A stretch of 64,000 nucleotides of DNA from Gadus chalcogrammus (lineage: Eukaryota > Chordata > Actinopteri > Gadiformes > Gadidae): assembly GCF_026213295.1 (NCBI RefSeq), contig NC_079413.1:17246026-17310025 (forward strand). Reading direction: 5' to 3'. The notes under the pieces were generated by a model, which saw nothing but the letters and a program-made list of their open reading frames with translations, had not been told where the DNA came from and did no database searches. This document shows positions 10,167 to 21,948 of this stretch, piece after piece. A program made the translations under genes and the position numbers. Each line of letters opens with the position of its first letter. The first letter of the stretch is position 1.

Positions 10167-11292
10167 TGTCACACTAAATTTGTACCGGCTGCCAAATTTG
10201 TACCGGGTGCGTCATCCATACGTAATCCATTCCAAACCTGCCTGTCAGCAGATGATCGCATCGTCCGTTGCCGGGTAGGTTTCAAAAAACATTCGCGCTC
10301 ATGTTGCCAAAGACGAAATAACATAATACAGTTAACGGATCGCTAGATAATGTAATGTTTTGTTGGGTTCCTTAATAAACACACGATGTATCTTGGAACA
10401 GACATCAACATGCAGCGCGCCAATCCAACTGCGCATGCTCCGTGTGACGGTCTAATGGTGCGTTTTAATATCCATCTGTCTCGGAGCTCCGAGGACGTTG
10501 CCTAGCGACACGCACAAACACGCCCCTTTTCTTCGGAAGTCGATCTCGCCATCTCGTTTGAACTCAGCGGTGACCGAGCGAGGCTTCCGAGATAGAATTG
10601 AAGATGGATGCGCCCAGTGTGACATGTAGTGAACTGTTTTCATTGTGTTTGGACCGCTGTGGTGGTTTAAATCGCAATTTCAACCACTCGTATTGCTGTA
10701 ATAACTTACATATGCAGAAGATACATTGAAACATGAAATGAAGTGAACATTTTAGAAGTTAAAATGGCTGCGTTTTCGTACGGTGAAAACGCACCGTTTC
10801 ATTTATATTATTTCGTAGTCCTGAAATAATATAAATGAAAATAGTAGTAGTAGTCGGCCAATGCTACCGCAACAATTGCTTTCCGGGTGGCGACCTACGC
10901 TCAAAACATAATAAAATGATTTTAGTGTGGGCGTGGCGTCCGATCCGAGATCCGAGTCGGCTCGCAGAGAATACTCGAACGCACCATAATAACTGATGTT
11001 GATATCATTACAGATAACACTTGTTTTTACTTTATATTTGTATTGTATTTAATTGTTTGATCAAATTTAGCAAGTAAACTGAGTGTTTAAAGCAGGTCAA
11101 GGACGAAATAGCACAATACAGATAACGGATCGCTAGATAGAAGGTTCGCGAATGTTCACGTCATTCGACGCGATCGTCCGTTGCCAGGCAACGGACCAAG
11201 CGATCATCTGTTGCCAGGCAGATTTGGAGTGGATTACGTATGGATGACGCGCCCGGTACAAATTTGGCAGCCGGTACAAATTTAGTGTGACA
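10167..11292. mobile_element. Unclassified TGTCAC element A, 4-bp TSD
   Basis: Ends are TGTCACACTAAATTTG and CAAATTTAGTGTGACA, with ACGC duplicated at 10163-10166 and 11293-11296. AAATTTGTACCGG occurs twice inside each terminal repeat. The arms (about 10167-10350 and 11100-11292) are imperfect reverse complements and share an inner motif (ACGGATCGCTAGATA) with element B. TGT..ACA ends with 4-bp duplications recall Ginger-type transposons, but no transposase is present to prove it. A Harbinger-like MITE (10456-10986) is nested in it. Confidence 0.7.
10456..10986. mobile_element. Harbinger-like MITE
   Basis: TGGTGCGTT and AACGCACCA ends, with TAA at 10453-10455 and 10987-10989. A short palindrome around TTTATATTATTTC lies at about 10797-10840. 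No coding sequence is seen. Confidence 0.6.
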
Positions 11293-12431
11293 ACGCCATT
11301 GTCAGAGGAGGGGCTAGGATGCTGCGCACGCCGATTTAAGTAGCCGATCTCCGGCTAGACTAAGCCGAAAAACTGCTCCCGACCAGGTTTGGTTGCGAGC
11401 ATAAGTCACCTTGGTGATACAGCGACGCTAAAAGAGATCGACTTTCGTGGTACAACTTAGGGCTGGGCGATATGGACCAAAAGTCATATCTCGATATCTT
11501 CAAGCAGAATATCGATATAAGATAAATATCGATATTTGTCGAAGGGGGGGGGGGGGGGGGGGGGGGCGCGCTCCGTGCGCAGATTTGATATTACTATTTC
11601 TACCGTTCGGAATTGAATACAGTTTGATGGTTGAATAAACCGTGGACTAGACACTGCCTCCGCCTCGTATTTGGGAACATTATAATATATAACATCAGCC
11701 AAAAGCTTTGTGCGCCTCCGAAATATTATGAACCGTAACGACTGCGTGGGGGGGGCGGACATGACATGCTATTTTATGCATTCTTTAATATAGGTATTAG
11801 TGGGCAACTAACACAGTATTCAAAGACGTTCCCGAAATTCTGCCGTGCAGCTGTCACGTTAAAATTGTACCGGGGGCGAAAATTGTACCAGCCTACGTCA
11901 TCGTTTGTTTACATCCTGACAACCTGCCCGGCAACAGACGACGCGATGCAGAAAACATGTTTCCAAACGACGAAATAACATAATACAGATAGCGGATCGC
12001 TATCTGTATCATGATAGATAGCGATAACACTTGTTTTTACTTTATATTTGTATTGTATTTAATTGTTTAATCGAAACAATAAAAAAAATTGCCCGCGAAA
12101 CGGGCGATCGCGTCAAATGACAAATGATTTGCCCGCGAAACGGGCGATCGCATCAAATGACGTAGGAGGGTTCTTGAAACATAATACAGATAACGGATCG
12201 CTAGATAACACTTGTTTTTACTTTATATTTGTATTGTATTGAATTGTTTAATCGAATTTAGCTAGTAAACTGAGTGTTTTAAGCAGGTTTCATAGTCTAG
12301 AATGTTCAAGAACCTTCCTACGTGAATTGACGCGTCATTTGACGCGATCGCCCGTTTTGCGGGCAAATCTTTTTATTGTTTTGATTAAACAATTAAATAC
12401 AATACAAATATAAAGTAAAAACAAGTGTTAT

Positions 12432-13948
12432 TGTAACCCAGATAAATTTTCAGTCAGCTAATGCTTTTCTGTATTATCACTGTTTTTGGTGTGTGTCTCT
12501 TTAAGGGTTACGACCACTTTATGTTGCGGCAGCTTTACGACTGCTGTTTTATGGTGTGTGTTATTGTTACCTTGGAGACGAAGTTTTCGCGGGTAGATCT
12601 CTTCTTCAATGCCTGCAAGCAGGGGCGGCCCCAGCACATTTGGCGCTCTAGGCGAGCTTCACTCCTGGCGCCCCCCCCCCCCCCCCCTCCGCAAAAAATA
12701 AAAATAATTGTTCGTTAATTCCCCACGAAAACTGAATTGCAACCTTGAAAAACTGTTTTGCCCTGTAACTGCATTTCTTTCACATAAACACAACAACGAT
12801 CGCAACGATGAACAAACATTAATTCAAGAATAAAATCCACGGAGGAAAAAATTGCGCCCCGGATGGCTTTTGCCTCTTCATTTTCTTGATTTCGTTCTTG
12901 ATTCTCGATTCTTGAAAACACTCTAACCAAACGCCTTATAGTACTAGCATGTTCTGACGAAACCAAGGAGGTAGGTTCCCCTTCCGTTTTCGATTTTTGG
13001 CTCATTTTACCCTAATTTTAGATTTATTTTTTTTAATGTCAAAATATTGGTTGGAGATATAGAAGGGGCGCAAAAATATGCGCCAGGAGGGAAAAAAAAA
13101 AAATATTTTTTTTTTTTTTTTCGGGCGCATTATTTTGCGCTCCCCCTCTAGATGGCGCTCTAGGCGGCCGCCTAACCCGCCTGTAGGGAAGGCCGCCCCT
13201 GCCTGCAAGCAACGTGTGGTCAAGCTGTGATTCTCCTGCTGTTTCATTTTGGAGTTTAACTTGTTAAAAGTATTTTAAGTGAAATATTTACCGTACAAAG
13301 TACTCGGTTTTCTTTGGATAATATCCGGAAGTCCGTCGGCAACGTTTATCCACAAGAAGACCGTTTGCAAGGAACTCCGCCGAGTGAATGAACATTGACG
13401 AGACGCTGCCGCTGTTTCCTGAGTGCTTTCCTGTGGCTCGTGAGCTCGTGAGGAGCCGTCGTCATCTTCTGAATATCCTGAGGATTGCAGGCAAAACTAC
13501 TAAACCACCACACACATATAGAGCTCTATAATATTATTGCTGGCCAGCACTTTACTTTATTTTTATTTATTTTTTTGTTGCTAAAGACAATATAAGGACA
13601 CTTCAAGATTTGTTCTATGTTCTATAAGAAGACCGTTCGGTATCCATTTTGTAACATTCCTTCAGGTATTTTTGTACTGAATAACAGGGTGTTGTTCAAA
13701 CATTTAAGTATTTGGTTAACTGCCTAAAAAGGGGAAATATATATTTTTCTATTTTTTTCTTATTCTAATTGAGGGTTACAAAAAATATATAATCACATTT
13801 CCATGTGATTTAAGGTTTACTGTTTTATGTTGTTCCTGACCTACATTGTGATCAAGTAAGATGCATTTCAGTTCAGCAAATGTTAAATAAAACTGGATCG
13901 ATAGTAAACTGCTATCACAACCCGAGTAAATTCTGTTTATTGGTTACA
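12432..13948 (+). repeat. Gypsy 5' LTR with hAT MITE insertion
   Basis: Matches the 3' LTR from 20211. A 582-bp hAT MITE plus its 8-bp duplication explains the extra length here. The last bases before the primer site are GGTTACA. Confidence 0.92.
12620..13201. mobile_element. hAT MITE in the 5' LTR
   Basis: Ends are CAGGGGCGGCC and GGCCGCCCCTG; the 8-bp duplication CCTGCAAG is at 12612-12619 and 13202-13209. The 3' LTR has the empty site (ATGCAAG once, near 20390). A poly-C run and A/T homopolymers lie inside. An open frame on the minus strand (about 12715-13005) has no family I recognise and is probably chance. Confidence 0.88.
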
Positions 13949-13957
13949 GACGATAAT

Positions 13958-13975
13958 TGGCGCCCGAACAGGGAC
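13958..13975 (+). promoter_or_regulatory. Primer binding site, tRNA-Lys
   Basis: TGGCGCCCGAACAGGGAC, nine bases after the LTR end, is complementary to the 3' end of tRNA-Lys (UUU) and would prime minus-strand DNA synthesis. Confidence 0.9.
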
Positions 13976-14064
13976 TGAAGTGTGTCTACTTGATCTTAAA
14001 TATAAAAACTCTTTAAAGTATAATCATCTGAAAATTGTAAGGTTGGGTTAATTGAGAAAACAAA

Positions 14065-15716
14065 ATGGAGTTTTGTGACATGTATGGTTTTGACCCAGAG
14101 CGCACAGTTATGCTTAAGGGTGTCCCAGCTAAGGTTAAACTGAAAGATGTAAAAAGGGTTTTTGCATTACTAGATGATGTTGTTGGAGTGCATCACATTG
14201 ACAGCCTTCCCAATACCATTCTGTGTCAGTTTAGCGAGTCTTTAACTCCAATGCTTCTAGACCGCGAGCATCCAGCTGATGACTCATATTGGGAGGTTAT
14301 GCAGATAGATGAATACTGTCCACCTAAGTCAGTGAGCCACCCACAGATGATGTAGTGCCTCTTGCTCGTGCTATTAATGACATGACAGTCAATTTCAGAG
14401 CGCAGGTAAATGAGTTAGCTCTAACATACAACGTGAGCCCCATTACTTTGAATCAAGTAACAGTGAATCATATTTCTGGAAAAGGGGATAGTGACAAGGG
14501 CCCAGTAACTTCTACCCCAGCATCTGCTCTTGAAGCCCCGGCATTTAAAGCACAGTCTACCCCTAATCCAAGACCGGTTGTCTTCAGTGCTGATAGCTAT
14601 TCATCCAGTCCAAGACAGGCCCCTAATGACACTCTGCTTGTTGACCCCCTCCCTGCAGATGTTCAGAGAGTAATCGTGGAACATATTGTAAAACATGACT
14701 CCCTGGTGTTCATTCCACCTGCAAGAGAACTGCATCCATTCTCTGGAAATTCTCCTAAACCTTCCACAGAGGTGGATTACAAAGTGTGGCGGCTTAGAGC
14801 TAAGCAAGTAATAAATGACTCCAGCCTGTCAGAGGCACAGCAGCGACGTATGCTTCTTCATATGTGGCTTTCTCTATTGGAGCCCAAGCCCCACCAAGTG
14901 ACTATCTCCATGAACTAGACAAGGCTTATGGTAACGTTACAGGAGGTGAGGAGCTGTATTCAGTTCTTAGAGACCCATCAGGACAGTGGGGAGAAAGCAT
15001 CCGACTACCTGCGTCAACTCCAAACTCTGTTACAGGAAGTAGTTGAAAATAAAGGTGTGGCTAATTAAAATGGTGATTCTCAACTTTTAAAGCAGTTCCT
15101 AAGAGGCTGCTGGGAAGACAGTATGATAACCACATTGCACCTAAAAGAACAACTCAATGACCCCTCCCAGAGCACGCCCACTTTCTCAGAGTTGCTGTTC
15201 AAAATAAGAAATTATGAGAAAGAAAGTCAGCTAAAGGAAATGAGGAAAAAGCGACATACTGCTGGGAGCACAACCAAAGTTCATACTAAGACACACCTAA
15301 CTACTGATGAGTCTGAGCCCCCTAGCAACAAAGTCCTAGCGGTGTGCGATGCTAACACTAGGGAGCAGCTTGAGGAGAGAATCAGACTGTTAGAGGCTGA
15401 GCTAAAGCAAAGTGTCACTACTCAAAATGCCAATCCCCCCAGATATGATAGAGCAGGACGAAAGTTCTCACCGAAAGCAAAAGGCAGCAACACAGCTCCA
15501 CCACTCCAAGCCGTGCTCACAGAGAATCTCATTAAAGCTGGCAGGTTTTGTTACAATTGTGGAGAGGAGTCACATATGATGCTGCAATGCACAAACCAAA
15601 CTAATGCTGTGCTTGTGCAGAAGAAACTTTGTGAGAGACACCAAACTAGACAAACCCAACGTCCACTAAGCTACCAACAGACAAGCCCCCAGCCAAATAT
15701 GTCTTTAAACAGTTAA
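14065..15716 (+). pseudogene. Gypsy gag, PNMA-like, several frameshifts
   Basis: The first segment (14065-14340) starts MEFCDMYGFDPERTVMLKG and resembles the N-terminal fold of PNMA/ZCCHC-type Gag. It passes to another frame near 14340 (VVPLARAINDM), again near 14865, and again before 15123. The last segment (15123-15716) ends in a CCHC knuckle, CYNCGEESHMMLQC, which binds RNA. The family forms the capsid of the retrotransposon, and vertebrate PNMA genes were domesticated from such gags. Here at least four indels break it. Confidence 0.75.
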
Positions 15717-16660
15717 GGGCTCCTGCTGTGGGACAAGCAGGAGCTCAGTGTCAAACTAGTTCCCCTGTTTTGAGCCAGTGCATGCATGAACCCCCAAATG
15801 CATCAGCAACTATTCAGATTCCAGCAGGACTTGTTGGAGAGCCTTGTGATAGTGAAGCATGGTTAGATGGAGTCCAATGCAATTGCATAATTGACACAGG
15901 GTCTCAAGTAACAATCATATCCCAGTCATTTTATTCCCGTTACCTTTCCCACCGACAGTTATTCTCTATTAAAGATGCCCTAAACATTGAAGGTGCAGCG
16001 GGACAAAAGGTTCCATATTTGGGCTATGTTGAAGTGGATGTGCAGTTCCCTAAAGATAAATGTGGCACAAACCAATGTTTTCACATCCTAGCTTTAGTAA
16101 GCCCAGATCACTCATACAATGACAAGCATTCTTTGCTTGTAGGTACTAATGTCCTGCGTCCAATGATCCAAGACTGCATTAAGCAAGGCGGAACTAAGTT
16201 CCCAGAAACCCTTCCTATCCAGGCCAGCTGGCTAATGGCTTATGCAGAGTGTGACAACCGGACTGACTCCCAAACAAAAGACGCCAAAGTTCTGCGTGTA
16301 AGGCTCAGCAGCAAAGTACCCATACGCTTGAAGCGTGGCGAGCTTTGTACTTTAAAGGGCATCTGTCACAATAAACCTGGTGAAGGTGAGTTCCAAGCTC
16401 TTGTGGGTGGTACGGAGGAAATACCCACGCCAGGAGGTCTGATCGTCTATGACCAGATAGTGGATGTAAAGCCTCAATCCCACAATAAATTTAAGCTTGC
16501 TGTCAAAAATATTTCTCAGCGTGACATCACCTTATACCCAAAAACATCATCATTGCTGAGTGCTCTCCCATTGACTGGGCAGTGGCCGTTTCACACTTTG
16601 ACCATAACAAACAGTGAGATGTTGCCCTTCCACAGACACATGCTCTGTCGGTGTCACAAA
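15684..16660 (+). pseudogene. Gypsy pol, protease part
   Basis: The frame is open through the aspartic protease. IIDTGSQVTIIS holds the DTG active site, and LLVGTNVLRPMI is the matching C-terminal hydrophobic block. The frame then leaves the pol frame near 16540, and in the correct frame a TGA sits at 16615-16617 ahead of the RT part. Together these separate protease from RT in this copy. Proteases of this type cleave Gag and Pol. Confidence 0.8.
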
Positions 16661-19600
16661 ATGAAAAGATCAATTCAGCAGCTGAAATCTTATATCCTGA
16701 TTTCAGCGACAGCCCCATAGCACCAGAACTAAGGGAGCACATACAGGCTAGAATAAACAAAGAAGTGCCAGATGCGTTTTCTAGACATGATCTAGATGTT
16801 GGTAACATTGCAGGAGTCACTCATCGCATAGAGCTTGACCCTCATGTACCATTCAAAGAGCGAACTCGACGTGTCTCACCTGCCGACTTCAATGCCTTAA
16901 AAAGGCATCTCCAAGACCTTTTGGCCATAGGCATCATAGAGGAATCAAATAGCCCCTACGCCTCTCCAATTGTTCTTGTCCGGAAAAAGAACGGAGATCT
17001 GCGAATGGTGGTGGATTACCGCAGACTGAACAACTTGACTAAAAAAGATGCCTACCCATTACCCCGTATAGAGGAGACATTCTCCCTGCTGTCAGGCTCA
17101 AAATGGTTCACTGTACTTGATCTAAAGAGTGGGTACTATCAGATGGAGGTTGAACCCTCTGATCGGCCAAAGACAGCATTCACAACACCCTTTGGAACAT
17201 GGCAATTTCGGAGAATGCCCCAAGGCCTGACCAACGCTCCAGCAACCTTCCAGCGAACCATGGAGAAGGTGATGGAAGGTATCAACCTCCAAGAGGTTGT
17301 TGCTTTCCTCGACGATCTCATAATATTCTCTAGCTCTTTGGAGGAACATGAGGAGAGATTAATGAAGGTTCTCAAACGCGTCTCTGATTTTGGTCTCAAA
17401 CTGTCCCCTTCCAAATGCAAATTCTTCCATACCTCTGTGAAATACCTAGGGCATGTGATATCTGCTGAGGGAATCCAACCCGATCCTGACAAAGTTGCTG
17501 CTGTAAAAGAATGGCCCCGGCCTCAAACAGCCAAAGAGCTTCGGTCATTTTTAGGTTTCACAGGGTATTACCGAAGATTTGTGAGAGAGTATGCCAGGGT
17601 TGTTAGGCCACTAAATGATTTGTTGAAAGGAGATCTAGCACCCAGGCACAAAGGCCCTAACTCCTGGTCAAGAAAACAGTCACATCCACTTGGTGCATTA
17701 TGGACCGCTGATTGCCAAGCAGCATTTGAGCTCATTATTGAGAAATTAACATCTGCCCCTGTGCTTGCGTTTTCCAACTGGCAGCTCCCATATGTGCTCC
17801 ACACTGACGCCAGTATGACCGGTTTAGGTGCAGCCCTGTATCAGGTCCAAGATGGCCAAACCCGAGTGGTAGCATACGCCAGTCGTGGTCTCTCTAAATG
17901 TGAGAAAAACTACCCCGTGCATAAGTTAGAATTTCTCGCCCTTAAATGGGCGGTCAGTGAAAAGTTTCATGACTATTTGTACGGGGCTAACTTCAAAGTG
18001 CTAACGGATAATAATCCTCTGACATACGTGTTGACAAGTGCAAAGTTAGATGCCGCGAGCCACAGATGGCTTGCTTCTCTATCATTGTTCAACTTTGACA
18101 TCCATTACAAATCTGGTGTGCTGAATATCGATGCTGATGGGCTCTCGAGGAGGCCTCATGAACCATCCGAAGACGATGATGAGTCTCGAGAGATGGACCA
18201 GAGAATCTCCGGTATGCTAGATCGCGCTAGCCTCTCACTTGAGGAGTTCCAGGTTTTGGATGGGGAGACAGTGAGCACTCTTTGTATGCGCCACGGTGTC
18301 AATGTTCATGCAGTTTCACAAGACAATCAGGATCCGGATAGTGTCATACCTGCAGTGGAAACTCTCTTGTGTCATGAAAGTGCGGTCCCTGATGATCTGG
18401 AAGATCCAGTCCCTGGGCCAGGACAATCAGCTCTGCCAGAAATGTCTATGGAGAACTGGCATCAGTTGCAGAGGGAAGACGCAGCATTGGCACAAGTTAT
18501 TTGTATACTGGAAGAGCAGCCTGACACTGAGGTATTTGATAAAATGTCTGTGGAGCCAGAGGTTGCTCAACTCTTACGTGAGAGATCAAAACTACTCTTG
18601 AAGGATGGAGTGTTATGCCGCAAGGTTCTCAACCAAAGAGGTGAAGCGTTTCATCAACTTGTCATACCCAGTAGTCACAGAGAACGAGCCTTCCAAGGTA
18701 TTCATGATGAGACAGGCCACATGGGTATCGAAAGAACTTTGGAATTAGCTAGAGCAAGGTTCTACTGGCCGAAGATGGCGAAATACATTGAGACAAAGTG
18801 CAAAAGCTGTGAAAGATGTGTCAGACGAAAATCTAAGGTGCAAAAGGCATCCAAACTAGTTAACATCAAAGTCAGTGGTCCCCTTGAGTTAGTCTGTATG
18901 GATTTTCTGACAATTGAACCTGACTCAAGAGACACTAGAAACATACTGGTCATAACTGATCACTTTACAAAATATGCACAGGCATATACGACTAGAGACC
19001 AGACAGCCAAGACTGTTGCCACAGTGTTATGGGAAAACTTCATTTGTCACTATGGTTTTCCACGCAGGCTGCATAGTGATCAAGGAGCCTGTTTTGAGTC
19101 AGAAGTTGTAGCAGAACTTTGTAAGCATGCTGGAATCGCCAAGTCTCGCACAACACCCTACCACCCGAGAGGGAATCCGGTAGAACGATTCAACAGGACT
19201 CTGCTCGACCTCTTGGGAACGCTGGAGGACAAAAAGAAGGAGGAATGGAGGAAATATGTCAAGCCCCTTGTACATGCATATAATTGTACACGGAACGATG
19301 TGACTGGCGAAGCCCCTTTTCTACTCATGTTTGGCAGAGAGCCGCGTCTCCCCATTGACCTCTGTTTTGGCATCAGCCCTCAGGGTCACAACCCCAAAAC
19401 GCACACACAATATGTGCGAGACCTAAAGAAAAGACTCAGACACGCATATGAGCTAGCGTCAAGAAATGCTGAAAAACGGCAGTTGTTGAACAAAAGGCGC
19501 TGGGATGCTAAGGTGACCGCCTTGCCTTTAGAGGTAGGGGATCGAGTCCTTGTGAGGAATCTGAGTCTCAGAAAGAAGCACAAAATCTCTGACAAATGGG

Positions 19601-20199
19601 AATCCACTGTTTACGTTGTTGCCAAACAGCCGGATGAGAGTATCCCTGTGTATGTTGTCAGGCCCGATAATGGTGAGGGCAGAGAGCGGGTTTTGCATCG
19701 AGATATGCTTCTTCCCTGTGGGTTCTTACCTGCAACCTTAGAAGCGGATCCTGTGAGTACTGTTGTGCAGGCAATCCCGACTCAAGTTCCTGAGGTGACT
19801 GATGAGGGAGATATTGAGGATGATCTGTCTTCAATGGAAGTGGATCAAGACTTGGAAACTCAGAACACGAGCCTTGAAACCCCTGAACAGAGTACCTCTC
19901 AGTCTCAAAATCCCCTAAATCCTGATGGCCCTGAATTCATGTCAGATCAGCATGATTTGTCAGACACTGAGACTGTAATTAGTCCAGGCCCGTCCCAGGC
20001 TAGGCCTCAGAGAACAAGGGTACCACCAGCTTATCTTAGTGACTACCAAGTTGGTCGCAAAGCCCATTGTAAACATCACACCTTAAGTCCCCCTACACAG
20101 CAGACACTGTTTTATGGTTTCTTATTGTCCTTGCAGCAGCAAGTTGCAGGGTTAGTTCAGTCTCTAGCCGTAGGTAGTGACGGGGACGTCACATTTTAA
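16651..20199 (+). CDS. Gypsy pol: RT, RNase H and integrase
   Basis: A 1182-codon open frame. The RT domain (about residues 50-300) has LPRIEETFSLL, LDLKSGYYQ (first catalytic D), NAPATFQ and FLDD in place of YxDD. RNase H (about 380-500) has HTDASMTGLGAALYQ and NPLTYVL. The integrase has an HHCC zinc domain (HDETGHMG, CKSCERC) and a DDE core: MDFLTIEPD, HSDQGACFES, NPVERFNRTL. The C-terminal tail includes PPAYLSDYQ. Domain order PR-RT-RH-IN is that of Ty3/gypsy. The ATG at 16651 is only the first in the open stretch: the native protein starts upstream, beyond the stop at 16615. Confidence 0.88.
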   Translation: MSQNEKINSAAEILYPDFSDSPIAPELREHIQARINKEVPDAFSRHDLDVGNIAGVTHRIELDPHVPFKERTRRVSPADFNALKRHLQDLLAIGIIEESNSPYASPIVLVRKKNGDLRMVVDYRRLNNLTKKDAYPLPRIEETFSLLSGSKWFTVLDLKSGYYQMEVEPSDRPKTAFTTPFGTWQFRRMPQGLTNAPATFQRTMEKVMEGINLQEVVAFLDDLIIFSSSLEEHEERLMKVLKRVSDFGLKLSPSKCKFFHTSVKYLGHVISAEGIQPDPDKVAAVKEWPRPQTAKELRSFLGFTGYYRRFVREYARVVRPLNDLLKGDLAPRHKGPNSWSRKQSHPLGALWTADCQAAFELIIEKLTSAPVLAFSNWQLPYVLHTDASMTGLGAALYQVQDGQTRVVAYASRGLSKCEKNYPVHKLEFLALKWAVSEKFHDYLYGANFKVLTDNNPLTYVLTSAKLDAASHRWLASLSLFNFDIHYKSGVLNIDADGLSRRPHEPSEDDDESREMDQRISGMLDRASLSLEEFQVLDGETVSTLCMRHGVNVHAVSQDNQDPDSVIPAVETLLCHESAVPDDLEDPVPGPGQSALPEMSMENWHQLQREDAALAQVICILEEQPDTEVFDKMSVEPEVAQLLRERSKLLLKDGVLCRKVLNQRGEAFHQLVIPSSHRERAFQGIHDETGHMGIERTLELARARFYWPKMAKYIETKCKSCERCVRRKSKVQKASKLVNIKVSGPLELVCMDFLTIEPDSRDTRNILVITDHFTKYAQAYTTRDQTAKTVATVLWENFICHYGFPRRLHSDQGACFESEVVAELCKHAGIAKSRTTPYHPRGNPVERFNRTLLDLLGTLEDKKKEEWRKYVKPLVHAYNCTRNDVTGEAPFLLMFGREPRLPIDLCFGISPQGHNPKTHTQYVRDLKKRLRHAYELASRNAEKRQLLNKRRWDAKVTALPLEVGDRVLVRNLSLRKKHKISDKWESTVYVVAKQPDESIPVYVVRPDNGEGRERVLHRDMLLPCGFLPATLEADPVSTVVQAIPTQVPEVTDEGDIEDDLSSMEVDQDLETQNTSLETPEQSTSQSQNPLNPDGPEFMSDQHDLSDTETVISPGPSQARPQRTRVPPAYLSDYQVGRKAHCKHHTLSPPTQQTLFYGFLLSLQQQVAGLVQSLAVGSDGDVTF

Positions 20200-20210
20200 G
20201 TGGGGGAGGA
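20197..20210 (+). promoter_or_regulatory. Polypurine tract
   Basis: TAAGTGGGGGAGGA directly before the 3' LTR (TGTAACC at 20211); the plus-strand primer site of the retrotransposon. Confidence 0.85.
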
Positions 20211-21184
20211 TGTAACCCAGATATATTTTCAGTCAGCTAATGCTTTTCTGTATTATCACTGTTTTTGGTGTGTGTCTCTTTAAGGGTTACGACCACTTTA
20301 TGTTGCGGCAGCTTTACGACTGCTGTTTTACGGTGTGTGTTATTGTTACCTTGGAGACGAAGTTTTCGCGGGTAGATCTCTTCTTCAATGCATGCAAGCA
20401 ACGTGTGGTCAAGCTGTGATTCTCCTGCTGTTTAATTTTGGAGTTTAACTTGTTAAAAGTATTTTAAGTGAAATATTTACCGTACAAAGTACTCGGTTTT
20501 CTTTGGATAATATCCGGTAGTCCGTCGGCAACGTTTATCCACAAGAAGACCGTTTGCAAGGAACTCCGCCGAGTGAATGAACATTGACGAGACGCTGCCG
20601 CTGTTTCCTGAGTGCTTTCCTGTGGCTCGTGAGCTCGTGAGGAGCCGTCGTCATCTTCTGAATATCCTGAGGATTGCAGGCAAAACTACTAAACCACCAC
20701 ACACATATAGAGCTCTATAATATTATTGCTGGCCAGCACTTTACTTTATTTTGTTTGTTTTTTTTGTTGCTAAAGACAATATAAGGACACTTCAAGATTT
20801 GTTCTATGTTCTATAAGAAGACCGTTCGGTATCCATTTTGTAACATTCCTTCAGGTATTTTTGTACTGAATAACAGGGTGTTGTTCAAACATTTAAGTAT
20901 TTGGTTAACTGCCTAAAAAGGGGAAATATATATTTTTCTATTTTTTTCTTATTCTAATTGAGGGTTACAAAAAATATATAATCACATTTCCATGTGATTT
21001 AAAGGGACTCTTACCTTTGTTGCATTTTTACACTTTTTTTGGATAAGGTTAAATTGGTATTAATAAGGTAATAACACTCTAATATGCAAGACAGACCCAC
21101 CAGGAGTAAAAACAAACATTTATTTTACTCTCATAATATTTAGTGAAAACTTCAACCAATACAATTCTTCGGACCGAATGACCT

Positions 21185-21346
21185 TATTGGCCGACAGACC
21201 TGTCTGTTTGCTGCATGGATATATAAGGTTTTCCGTCTGCTTCTTGTGGCGCATTCGGGCCCGCGTCATCAAGGCGCGTCCTCAACTAGAGGGTTTGTTT
21301 TGATTCCACGGCAGACAGTAGCGAGTAGCGACCGTAGCGACTGACG
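21185..21346 (+). promoter_or_regulatory. Promoter-like stretch ahead of the tandem-repeat frame
   Basis: TTATTGGCC (CCAAT box in reverse) at about 21184 and GGATATATAAGG (TATA-like) at about 21217 precede, by about 130 bases, an ATG in the context GACGATGGC at 21347. Spacing fits a pol II core promoter; there is no direct proof. Confidence 0.4.
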
Positions 21347-21871
21347 ATGGCAGACCAAAGTGGTCCACGGCGTACTGAAACTGCACCATTCAGTCCGATT
21401 AGGGGACTCATCTCGGACTCAGACTCACAGAGTTACCCTCCTCTGGAGCCTCAGGAAGACCTCCAGACTGTTGGCCACCAACTGCACCATTCAGTCCGAC
21501 AAGGGGACCCGATTCGGCCTCAGAAGCCAAGTGGTCCCGCTCCCCTGGATGATTCTCAGGACCTCCAGACCGTTGGCAACCAACCGCACCACTCAGTCCG
21601 ATTAGGGGACCCATTTCGGACTCAGACGCGACGTTGTCCCGCTACTCTGGAGCTACTGGAAGACCTCCAGAACGTTGGCACCCAACCGCACCACTCAGTC
21701 CGATTACGGGACCCATTTCGGACTCAGACGCGACGTTGTCCCGCTACTCTGGAGCTACAGGAAGACCTCCAGAACGTTGGCACCCAACCGCACCACTCAG
21801 TCCGATTACGGGACCCATTTCGGACTCAGACGCGTCTTCTTCAGACTTCTTGTTTACTAGACCCCTGGTAG
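21347..21871 (+). CDS. Unknown 174-residue protein of 34-residue repeats
   Basis: Starts MADQSGPRRTETAPFSPIRG. About four and a half tandem DNA units of 101-102 bases follow (unit starts about 21384, 21485, 21587, 21689, 21791). Because 102 is a multiple of three, the repeat recurs as 34 residues (HHSVRLRDPFRTQTRRCPAT..). The other two frames are also mostly open (APLSPITGPISDSDA.. and NRTTQSDYGTHFGLRR..). The first unit is 101 bases, so the N-terminal SPIRGLISDSD is the same peptide as in another frame later. I recognise no family. It could be a real short protein of the transposon or a repeat that happens to be open. Confidence 0.35.
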   Translation: MADQSGPRRTETAPFSPIRGLISDSDSQSYPPLEPQEDLQTVGHQLHHSVRQGDPIRPQKPSGPAPLDDSQDLQTVGNQPHHSVRLGDPFRTQTRRCPATLELLEDLQNVGTQPHHSVRLRDPFRTQTRRCPATLELQEDLQNVGTQPHHSVRLRDPFRTQTRLLQTSCLLDPW

Positions 21872-21948
21872 ATATTATGACCCCTGGGAGTCTAAACATA
21901 ACCCATGGGAGTCTAAACATAACCCATGGGAGTCTAGAACTTTTGTAC

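Noticed and set aside
12715..13247. Minus-strand frames of 80-96 residues
   Set aside because: They lie in or across a hAT MITE boundary, are Lys/Phe-rich from homopolymers and match nothing I recognise.
21347..21871. CRISPR array reading of the 102-bp repeats
   Set aside because: Contiguous tandem units without spacers in a eukaryotic transposon.
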